Below are positions 1 through 5,684 of a stretch of 5,756 nucleotides of DNA, one piece after another. Source of the stretch: Candidatus Woesearchaeota archaeon (lineage in GTDB: Archaea > Nanobdellota > Nanobdellia > Woesearchaeales > UBA11716); assembly GCA_013329175.1 (NCBI GenBank), contig DUKR01000072.1, positions 1-5,756 of the forward strand, given 5' to 3'. The notes under the pieces are model-generated. The model was given only the letters and a program-made list of their open reading frames with translations, had not been told where the DNA came from and did not search any database. Both the position numbers and the translations under genes were made by a program. Within the stretch, counting starts at the first letter, position 1. Each line of letters opens with the position of its first letter.

Positions 1-179
1 CTCAGTTATTTGGTTGACACGTTTTGAGGTAATAAATAGTTCACTCTCCTAAAAAGCCCATCGGGATAGGCAGGGGCATTGGCGTTACAGCTTCCGGCGG
101 GCAGCGCCATAAAGGCGAATCAGTGCCATTTTCCACAAGCTTAATAAATCCTCTCGCTTAAAAATCCCCTTACAAGAGG
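1..179. other. Upstream intergenic region, no gene recognised
   Basis: No convincing gene is seen here. Plus-strand frames are open from the window edge only to a TGA at 25-27 and a TAA at 50-52, so at most the last 8 to 16 codons of an upstream gene could be present. Minus-strand frames give only fragments of about 14 codons. The GC-rich middle can fold: TGGCGTT at 80-86 can pair with AGCGCCA at 103-109 (one G-T wobble), while CGCC at 105-108 can instead pair with GGCG at 114-117, so the two stems exclude each other. GGCA at 75-78 can also pair with TGCC at 124-127. This could be the 3' end of an upstream transcript. I saw no tRNA, box C/D or riboswitch signature. Confidence 0.4.
140..149 (+). 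promoter_or_regulatory. Possible TATA box for the coiled-coil gene
   Basis: The string CTTAATAAAT resembles an archaeal TATA box. With the usual spacing of about 25 bases it would start transcription near base 170, leaving a leader of roughly ten bases before the GTG at 180. A second AT-rich string, CTTAAAAAT at 157-165, would place the transcription start inside the gene and fits less well. Both are weak matches. Confidence 0.3.
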
Positions 180-2099
180 GTGGTCGGCATAAAAAAGGGG
201 AAAGCTGCAGCTCTTCTGCTGCAGGCGAGTGATGGAAAGGGCATTGGCTCAATCTACGAGCTGGCGGACAGCATCCGCATGCTTGATTTCTCCATGGTGA
301 CTGAGCACCTTAAGGATGAGGTAGCCGCATGGATAAGAGAAAACTACGCCGACAGCCGCCTTGCAGGTGAAATCCTGGCAGCAGAGACAAAGGACGGCCT
401 GCTTCTTGTAATAGACGAGAAGATTGCGGAAATAACCTATGAGCGCATCAGGAAGCTCTACAAAAGGCTTCCGAAAGGCTGGAAGGAAAGGGTCTATCGC
501 ATCCTCAGCGGCCAAAAGGAAGCTGAAAAGTACAAAAAAGGATTCTTCACAAAGAAAGATGCCGACGAGCAGAGGATAGAGGCTACCCAGCTCCTTGAGC
601 AGGAGACTAAGTTTTCATCAGACATCAGGAAGCAGATTCATGACCTGCGCTACCAGAAGAAGCTTGTCGAGAAGGAGATTGAGTTCTACGACAGCCGCCT
701 AGAGAGGCTCAAGGTGAAACTCAGGGAAAAGGAGCAGGGCATAAAGGAAGGGGAAGCCAGAAACAATGCAATAGAGATTGAACTGAAAAAAGCAAGGCTT
801 GACCTTGACGTTGCCATGCGCCACCTTGAGGAGAAAGAGAAGGACCTTAACTACACCCAGTCCTTCCTTGAGCGAAGGGAGCGCGAGCTGATAGAGAAGG
901 AGCGCGACATCAACGAGAAGGCTGAGGCCGTCCATGACATGGAAGAGGAGCACAAAAAGCTTGCAGTAAAATATGACGCTGCTGTCAGGAAGGCCGAGAA
1001 GAAAAGCAGCGCAATTACCCTCCATGTTCTCGAGAAGAAAAAAGAGCTTGCTGAGCTCCAGAACAAGGCAGAAAAAGCTGATTATCTGCTTGAGGCAAGA
1101 AGGAAGGAGCTTGACGAGCACCAGGCCCAGCTGAAGCGCCGGGAAGAGGAGCTCACAGAGAAAGAAGAGCGTTTTGACCTCAGGCTGCAAAAGGCTGAGG
1201 AGGAGAAGAACGACCTTGAGAAGGTCAGGGTGCTTAACAAAAAGCGCCTTGAGCTTGCAGTAAAGAAGGAGCTGGCTTGCGAGAAGGCAGAAAAAGACAT
1301 TAAGGAAAAGCAGGAATCCCTTAACGAGCGCAAGGCTGAGTTCAGGAAGCAGGAGGCGCAGCTCAAAGAGCAGGAGCAGCAGAGCAGGCGTGAACTGAAG
1401 ATTCTTGAGACAGAAAGGCAGGCACAGGAGTCCTTAAAGGAAAAGGTAAACAAAGAATCCGCTATCCTTGATAGGCACCTTAGGGAGAAGCAGGATATCA
1501 TCAGGGACATTGAGAAGAGGGAGGAGCGGTTCAGCAAAACGGTTGCTGCAGCAGAGGCAAGAGAGTGTGAGATAACGGGGGGCGCACAGGCAGCAGACAA
1601 GCGTGATGCTGAATATGCCAAACGGTTCGACGGACTCATCAGCCTCCAGAAGAAGCTTGAGCAGCAGGCGCTAAGGTTCAAGTCCCGCGAGCAGGCAATA
1701 GTAAAGCACGAGGCAGAGGCGGCAAGGCTCCTTGATTCCGCAAAGGCAAAGTATGCCGCGGCAGCAAAAGAAAAGAAAGCCCTTTGTGAGCAGCAGGCGC
1801 AGCAGGACAGAAAGGAAAAGCGTTTCAGTATAGAGATAAGCAAGGCAAAAGCGGGGCTTGAGGCTGCGCTGAAGAAGCTTCAGGAGAAAGAGGAGGCAAT
1901 AGCGGGCCGTGAGGCAAACATCTGGCAGGGCGTTGACTATGCCAATAAGACAAAGCAGCAGAACGAGAAGAAGGAAAGAGAGCTGAGCAAAAGAGAGCAG
2001 CGGGTTGGGATGGCTGAAATCAGGCTACAGAAGCAGCAGGAGAAGCTTATCCATAAGTCAGCAGTTGCAAAGCTCAAAGGCTCATCGCCTGAAGGGTGA
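180..2099 (+). CDS. Long coiled-coil protein with small N-terminal domain resembling DUF5752
   Basis: This 639-residue protein has two parts. Residues about 10-115 look globular. Residues 12-66 carry a pattern resembling DUF5752, a small archaeal domain of unknown function: a DG turn, then ELADSI, a central His43, then AAWIRE (49-54) and a D-x-x-LA-x-x-I ending. This match is from memory and is divergent. From about 125 to 625 the protein is Lys/Glu/Arg/Gln/Leu-rich heptad-like coiled coil, with recurring units such as RREREL and KREEEL. No proline occurs between Pro98 and Pro637. The one obvious flexible break is Gly467-Gly468. No signal peptide or membrane segment is seen, so it is probably cytoplasmic. 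The GTG start is the only option before Met34, because an in-frame TAA lies at 159-161. An AAGAGG string (174-179) abuts the start, which is close for a normal ribosome site. A scaffold or filament role is inferred; an SMC-like ATPase is excluded because there are no Walker motifs. Confidence 0.85.
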   Translation: MVGIKKGKAAALLLQASDGKGIGSIYELADSIRMLDFSMVTEHLKDEVAAWIRENYADSRLAGEILAAETKDGLLLVIDEKIAEITYERIRKLYKRLPKGWKERVYRILSGQKEAEKYKKGFFTKKDADEQRIEATQLLEQETKFSSDIRKQIHDLRYQKKLVEKEIEFYDSRLERLKVKLREKEQGIKEGEARNNAIEIELKKARLDLDVAMRHLEEKEKDLNYTQSFLERRERELIEKERDINEKAEAVHDMEEEHKKLAVKYDAAVRKAEKKSSAITLHVLEKKKELAELQNKAEKADYLLEARRKELDEHQAQLKRREEELTEKEERFDLRLQKAEEEKNDLEKVRVLNKKRLELAVKKELACEKAEKDIKEKQESLNERKAEFRKQEAQLKEQEQQSRRELKILETERQAQESLKEKVNKESAILDRHLREKQDIIRDIEKREERFSKTVAAAEARECEITGGAQAADKRDAEYAKRFDGLISLQKKLEQQALRFKSREQAIVKHEAEAARLLDSAKAKYAAAAKEKKALCEQQAQQDRKEKRFSIEISKAKAGLEAALKKLQEKEEAIAGREANIWQGVDYANKTKQQNEKKERELSKREQRVGMAEIRLQKQQEKLIHKSAVAKLKGSSPEG

Positions 2100-2135
2100 A
2101 TCCGGCGGGAAATACAATGCTCCTCGGCGGATTTT
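2099..2135 (+). terminator. Hairpin plus T run directly after the coiled-coil gene
   Basis: Bases 2099-2109 pair with 2123-2133. Ten of the eleven positions pair (one is a G-T wobble), with a single G/G mismatch at 2105/2127. The loop is 13 bases (2110-2122). The stem starts on the last base of the TGA stop, and its 3' arm runs into TTTT at 2132-2135. That is the layout of an intrinsic terminator or a stabilising 3' end. Archaeal termination relies mainly on T-rich tracts, so the hairpin may serve RNA stability instead. Confidence 0.5.
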
Positions 2136-2169
2136 GGTGGTTTATCCTACCCGTCCATGAATGAATCAC

Positions 2170-2181
2170 AAACCATTTATA
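2170..2181 (+). promoter_or_regulatory. BRE/TATA promoter of the Lon-like protease gene
   Basis: AAACCATTTATA ends in a TATA box (TTTATA, 2176-2181) preceded by an A-rich stretch in the BRE position. The box is centred about 26 bases before the ATG at 2205, the distance at which archaeal transcription starts, so the mRNA should be leaderless or nearly so. This supports the start at 2205 over the in-frame ATG at 2157, which would put the promoter inside the coding sequence. The string AAACCATT recurs in the promoter-like element upstream of the gene at 4170. Confidence 0.65.
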
Positions 2182-2204
2182 CCATTTCCCTGGCACTCCT
2201 TTGC

Positions 2205-4001
2205 ATGAATCCCGCCATAAAATCAATACTGCTCATCCTATGCCTCTTCCTTTCAGCAGCACCTGCCCTTGCAGTTACAGAGACCTCTCACATGAAGCTT
2301 CTTGCTGTCAAAGAAAACGGAGATGAGCAGCTTGGCGGCATCGCTGACCTCACTCTGGAACTCAGGGACGGTTCAGGGAAGGTTTTCCTTGAGACTATCC
2401 CGGTCCTCAGGCAGGACACCCAGATATCAGCCCGATTGGCTAAAGACATCGCCTGCGACTATGTCAGGCTTGACTGCGACACTTACGATTTCTTCTATGC
2501 CATCAAGGCTGAGTCAAGCCTCCTTGGAGGTCCTTCAGCCGGAGCTGCAATTGCAGCACTCACCGTGGCAGCACTTGAGGAATTGCCTATCAATGAAAAG
2601 GTGGCAGTGACAGGCACTATCAACTCAGGCGGCACTGTCGGCCCAGTCGGAGGAGTCAAGGCAAAAATTGATGCTGCCGCAAGAGACGGCATCGCAACAG
2701 TCCTCATTCCAAGGGGTGAACTGATTGTTGACGATAAAAGCGATAATGAGACAAACCAGACGCTCAACCTCTCAGCGCGGGCAAAAGGGCTTGGCATCAT
2801 AGTCAAGGAGGTAGACAACCTTGAGCAGGTCCTTGAGGAGTTCACCGGAATCTCACAGCCAAAGCCACCAGCGCTGGCCATAGACGAAAGCTACACAAAA
2901 ACGATGAAAGAGCTTGCTGCAGAGCTTTGCAACAGGTCAGATAAGCTAAAGGAGAAGGTCAATGGCCTCAATGACCGCACCAACTCAACAAGGCGGGGCA
3001 TCGAAAATGCCCAAAACCTTACCGCCTCGGCACAGCAGGCAATGGAAAGGGATGATTATTACTCCGCTGCATCATTCTGCTATGGGGCGAACGTCCGCTA
3101 TTCAGAGCTTATTCTTAACCTCGAGGGCAATCAGGCCAGAGGCCTGAGGCTGAAGCGCAATGCAATCATCAAGAGCCTTGGCGACCTTGATGATGCAATA
3201 ACAAAGAAAGAAAAAATGACCATAACCGACCTTGAGGCCTACATGATTGTGAAGGACCGCCTGGTTGAGGCCGCAACCATCCTTAGGGACATCAACGAGT
3301 CAAACATCAACGGATCCTTAGGAAGCCTTGCTTATGCCGGAGAGCGTGTCTATTCAGGTTATGCATGGTCAAAATACCTAGACGGCCGCGGTGCAAAAAT
3401 GGCATTCAACCATGACCTGCTGAAAAGCGCCTGCCAGAAAAAATTCTCAGAGGCACAGGAGCACATCCAGTATGCCCATATCACAACCGTCCTCCCCCTA
3501 AGCGGAGCAGAAGAGGAGCTAGAGCTCGCAAGAGGGTTCATGGATGAAGGCAACTACGAGCTCTGTATCTTCAAGGCAGGAAAGGCTAAGGCTGAAGCCA
3601 ATCTCATCCTTACCGCAGTGACAGCAGGCATGGATGACCTTCCTGGCCTTGTCACGCGAAAGCTTGCGATAGCGTCCTCAGTCATCGCTAAGCAGGCAGC
3701 CAAAGGCTCATTCCCCGTTCTTGGCTACTCCTACTATGAATACTCCGATTCATTGAGGGAGTCTGACCCTGCCTCAGCCTTGCTCTATGCCGAATACGCC
3801 CTTGAGCTATCCAACCTTGACATCTATCTTCATGAGAAGGCACAACAGAAGAAGCCACTGCTAGACGAGCGTGCAATCCCGCTTATCATTGCAACCATTG
3901 CAGCCTTCCTTGCTGGTTTCGCCATAGGCTGGGTAGGAAGGGCAAAAATGGCGGGCAAACCAAAAAGCAGGGGAAAAAAACAGGAAAAGAGCCATAGCTG
4001 A
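2205..4001 (+). CDS. Secreted, membrane-anchored Lon-like (S16 family) serine protease without AAA+ domain
   Basis: The 598-residue product starts with a signal peptide (hydrophobic 7-19, likely cut after Ala-Leu-Ala at 21-23). A Lon-type protease domain follows at about 28-215. Ser111 in GGPSAG is the nucleophile and Lys152 in GGVKAK the partner, 41 residues apart as expected for the S16 dyad; TVLIPRGE (165-172) is another family hallmark. There is no AAA+ module, so cleavage here would be ATP-independent. Residues about 225-550 are helical with TPR-like hairpins. A transmembrane helix lies at about 557-578, then a Lys/Arg-rich tail. This topology puts the protease outside the cell, unlike cytosolic LonA or archaeal LonB, whose catalytic domain faces the cytoplasm. 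Eight N-x-S/T sequons (181, 184, 188, 243, 260, 271, 364, 369) fit a glycosylated ectodomain. I recall similar predicted archaeal proteases (COG1750 type). The in-frame ATG at 2157 is less likely because it adds 16 residues before the signal peptide and engulfs the promoter. The substrate is unknown. Confidence 0.88.
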   Translation: MNPAIKSILLILCLFLSAAPALAVTETSHMKLLAVKENGDEQLGGIADLTLELRDGSGKVFLETIPVLRQDTQISARLAKDIACDYVRLDCDTYDFFYAIKAESSLLGGPSAGAAIAALTVAALEELPINEKVAVTGTINSGGTVGPVGGVKAKIDAAARDGIATVLIPRGELIVDDKSDNETNQTLNLSARAKGLGIIVKEVDNLEQVLEEFTGISQPKPPALAIDESYTKTMKELAAELCNRSDKLKEKVNGLNDRTNSTRRGIENAQNLTASAQQAMERDDYYSAASFCYGANVRYSELILNLEGNQARGLRLKRNAIIKSLGDLDDAITKKEKMTITDLEAYMIVKDRLVEAATILRDINESNINGSLGSLAYAGERVYSGYAWSKYLDGRGAKMAFNHDLLKSACQKKFSEAQEHIQYAHITTVLPLSGAEEELELARGFMDEGNYELCIFKAGKAKAEANLILTAVTAGMDDLPGLVTRKLAIASSVIAKQAAKGSFPVLGYSYYEYSDSLRESDPASALLYAEYALELSNLDIYLHEKAQQKKPLLDERAIPLIIATIAAFLAGFAIGWVGRAKMAGKPKSRGKKQEKSHS

Positions 4002-4014
4002 AAGGAGAGTAAAA

Positions 4015-4052
4015 CCCCGCAGAACATTCCTATTACAGAATGCCCTGCCGGG
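4015..4052. other. Long imperfect hairpin in the 3' region of the protease gene
   Basis: Starting 13 bases after the protease stop, three stacked stems form: CCC (4015-4017) with GGG (4050-4052), GCAG (4019-4022) with CTGC (4045-4048), and CATTC (4025-4029) with GAATG (4038-4042). They are separated by a 1x1 C/C mismatch and a symmetric 2x2 AA/CC internal loop, with an 8-base apical loop. On the plus strand it is followed by six A, not T, so it is not a classic terminator for the protease gene. On the minus strand it would be followed by TTTT. It may be a 3' end processing or stability element. Confidence 0.45.
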
Positions 4053-4090
4053 AAAAAAGAGGTGATGGAATTGTTTGGATACCTACTCCT

Positions 4091-4104
4091 AATATTTAAA
4101 TATT
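4091..4104. promoter_or_regulatory. 14-bp perfect AT palindrome, possible operator or TATA element
   Basis: AATATTTAAATATT is its own reverse complement. Its core, ATTTAAATA, closely matches the archaeal TATA consensus, and because it is symmetric it could read in either direction. As a plus-strand TATA box it would start transcription near 4122, giving a leader of about 48 bases before the ATG at 4170. It could equally be the binding site of a dimeric regulator just upstream of the promoter-like element at 4112-4127. Confidence 0.4.
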
Positions 4105-4111
4105 CTCCCTG

Positions 4112-4127
4112 AAACCATTCTATAATA
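4112..4127 (+). promoter_or_regulatory. Possible BRE/TATA promoter of the PP-loop-like/PLD unit
   Basis: AAACCATTCTATAATA contains a TATA-like core (TATAATA, 4121-4127) directly preceded by AAACCATT, the same eight bases that precede the TATA box of the protease gene. Transcription would start near 4149, leaving a leader of about 20 bases. The AAGAGG string at 4162-4167 sits only two bases before the ATG at 4170, close for a Shine-Dalgarno site. Confidence 0.4.
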
Positions 4128-4169
4128 GTAACTAATCGGTGAATACCCTTACCACCATCCTAAGAGGCA

Positions 4170-4688
4170 ATGGCACAAACCAAGCATCCAACTGCCCTGC
4201 AGATTGAGGACGACAGGACGTTCTGCAGGGTCATCGAGAAGCGCGTCAGAAAGGACGCTTCACGGGAGGAATGGTTCAGAAAAGGCGATACTCTGCTCAT
4301 CAAAGACGGCCTCTGCAGGGCAATTGTCAGGGGCATCATCGGCGACCTCCCTGTACGCCTTACCTCAAGAAAGCCATCAAAAGCTGCCTATAAAGAGGTT
4401 ATGCTGACAACACTTGACGACGAGTCGAATCAGTTTCTTGCTGCTATCCTTACAGGTGAAAAGAAAGGAAGAAAGCAGGCATCATCATCCTATCCCATGA
4501 TACCTCTCCTCATCTCAGTCACTGATGGCGAGGCTGCCCGCTACGCAAGGGTCAATGGCCTGCCATTCACTCCACGCAGGAAACAGCCGCAGGTGCAGGC
4601 ATTCATTGAGAGCCTTGCAGGGCGCTACCCTGAGACAAAGCACAGCCTTGCAAAAAGCATCCGGGCAATGCAGCAGATCCTAAGATGA
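4170..4688 (+). CDS. Degenerate PP-loop (NcsA/CTU1/TtuA-like) protein lacking the ATP-binding and cysteine motifs
   Basis: Several landmarks of the archaeal tRNA 2-thiolation PP-loop family occur in order: FCRVIEKRVRK (18-28) like the pre-PP-loop helix, KGDTLLI (38-44) where the first beta strand leads into the PP loop, LDDESNQFLAAILTGE (82-97) like the conserved LDDEAQTxLMNxLxGD, IPLLISVTDGEAARYARVNGLPF (111-133) like the PLRxIPEKEVxxYAxLxGLPF block, and VQAFIESLAGRYPETKHSLAKSI (142-164) like the C-terminal VRDFLxxLExKYPGTKFxLLRSF. Lost are the SGGKDS loop (here IKDGLC, 44-49), the N- and C-terminal zinc cysteines and the catalytic cysteine pair; the only cysteines are 19 and 49. At 172 residues it is a little over half the usual ~310. 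ATP-dependent thiolation is therefore unlikely. A tRNA-binding, partner or regulatory role is inferred. The frame is intact, so this is not a decayed pseudogene. Its stop overlaps the next gene's start by four bases (ATGA), suggesting co-translation. The similarity was judged by eye. Confidence 0.8.
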   Translation: MAQTKHPTALQIEDDRTFCRVIEKRVRKDASREEWFRKGDTLLIKDGLCRAIVRGIIGDLPVRLTSRKPSKAAYKEVMLTTLDDESNQFLAAILTGEKKGRKQASSSYPMIPLLISVTDGEAARYARVNGLPFTPRRKQPQVQAFIESLAGRYPETKHSLAKSIRAMQQILR

Positions 4689-5674
4689 AAAAGGCAATCA
4701 TCCTCCTGTCGTTGGCGTCTCTGCTTATCCTCTCCTCATGTGCGCAGGTCAATACGTCTCCAGAACCTCAGCGCATTTATGAGTCAGGGCCTGATATAGA
4801 GGTATATTTCTGCCCCCTCGACGACTGCGAAGGCATCCTTGGCAGGAATCTGCAGCAAGCAGAAGAGTCTCTGCACTGCGCCCTCTTTGACCTTGACCTC
4901 AACAGCGCTATTGACATTATCATCAAGAAAAAAAAGGAGATTGATGTAAAGATTGTCCTTGACAACGACAACAAGGGAGGGCATCTCAGCAACATCAATG
5001 GCGTCATCAGATTCGATAATGGCAACCGGCTGAGCCACAACAAGTTCTGCATCATAGACAATAAGCGGCTTATAACGGGCTCCATGAACCCCACAGAATT
5101 AGGCACTAAAAAGAACAACAACAACCTCCTTATCCTGAGGTCGCCAACGCTCATCGCCAACTACAATGCTGAATTTGAGGAATTGTGGGATGGGAGGTTT
5201 GGAAAGGGGGAAGCCGTGCAGCATCCAGTCGCCTACTATAATGGCATAGGGATTGAGAATTACTTCTGCCCTGAAGATGACTGTAAAGGCAGGATAATCA
5301 AAGCGCTAAGGAAAGCAGAGCAGTCAGTCCACTTCATGGCCTTTGTCTTCACCGACGACGACATGGCAGACACTATCCTCATCAAAGACATTGGCATCAA
5401 GGGAGTGTTTGACACCCGCCAGGCAACCACGCAATACAGCGAGTATCCGCGCATGAAAGACTTTGGCATCGAGGTGCGAAGGGACGGCAATCCAGCGACC
5501 ATGCACCACAAGGTATTCATCATTGACAATAAGACAGTCATTACAGGCTCGATGAACCCGACGGCTTCTGCTAATGAGAAGAACGATGAAAACATCCTCA
5601 TCATCCACGATGAGGGGATAGCCAAACTCTTTGCGCTTGAGTTTGAGCGGGTGTGGGAGGAGGGAAGAGAGTGA
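4685..5674 (+). CDS. Phospholipase D-like (HKD) superfamily lipoprotein with two HKD motifs
   Basis: The 329-residue product begins with a lipoprotein-type signal peptide: MKK, a hydrophobic core at 4-16 and the lipobox LSSC with Cys19 as lipidation site. It should be anchored on the outer face of the membrane. Two homologous halves follow. The first (about 38-170) has C43-P-L-D-D-C48 and HKD1 His118, Lys120, Asp125 with GSMN at 132-135. The second (about 191-326) has C195-P-E-D-D-C200 and HKD2 His274, Lys276, Asp281 with GSMN at 288-291. Both HxKxxxxD motifs are complete, so one active site can form between the halves through a phospho-histidine intermediate, as in PLD and Nuc-type enzymes. 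The substrate could be phospholipid or nucleic acid; sequence alone does not decide. The first half has Asn146 where the second has Glu302 of the NDEN string. The start lies in the ATGA overlap with the upstream stop, with no Shine-Dalgarno site or promoter of its own, so translation is probably coupled. Confidence 0.9.
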   Translation: MKKAIILLSLASLLILSSCAQVNTSPEPQRIYESGPDIEVYFCPLDDCEGILGRNLQQAEESLHCALFDLDLNSAIDIIIKKKKEIDVKIVLDNDNKGGHLSNINGVIRFDNGNRLSHNKFCIIDNKRLITGSMNPTELGTKKNNNNLLILRSPTLIANYNAEFEELWDGRFGKGEAVQHPVAYYNGIGIENYFCPEDDCKGRIIKALRKAEQSVHFMAFVFTDDDMADTILIKDIGIKGVFDTRQATTQYSEYPRMKDFGIEVRRDGNPATMHHKVFIIDNKTVITGSMNPTASANEKNDENILIIHDEGIAKLFALEFERVWEEGRE

Positions 5675-5679
5675 TTTTT
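5675..5679 (+). terminator. T run directly after the PLD gene
   Basis: Five T follow the TGA stop immediately. Short T tracts are enough to slow archaeal RNA polymerase, so this could end the two-gene transcript. No hairpin precedes it, and the tract is short, so the call is weak. Confidence 0.3.
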
Positions 5680-5684
5680 CTGAA

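Noticed and set aside
14..38. Bacterial-type promoter: TTGACA at 14-19 with TAAATA at 33-38
   Set aside because: The spacing is 13 bases instead of about 17, and the rest of the window points to archaeal TATA-type promoters.
85..129. 14-codon minus-strand frame beginning MALIRLYGAA
   Set aside because: Very short, with no ribosome site or promoter, and not like any peptide I recognise; expected by chance.
1082..1843. 253-codon open frame on the minus strand inside the coiled-coil gene, with Ser/Phe/Cys-rich translation (also the one at 699-1190)
   Set aside because: The Lys/Glu codons AAG and GAG read as CTT and CTC on the other strand, so stop codons are rare there. The composition is a mirror of the coiled coil, with no domain or plausible start context.
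180..2099. SMC/Rad50-type ATPase as identity of the coiled-coil protein
   Set aside because: There is no Walker A, Walker B or ABC signature at either end, and no hinge domain beyond a Gly-Gly break.
2157..2204. Upstream ATG at 2157 as start of the protease gene
   Set aside because: It would place 16 extra residues before a standard signal peptide and put the well-spaced TATA box inside the coding sequence. The start at 2205 explains both.
2495..2881. 128-codon minus-strand frame within the protease gene, and similar antisense frames at 4777-5160 and 5260-5691
   Set aside because: They lie opposite strongly supported coding sequence with catalytic motifs, and show no motifs of their own.
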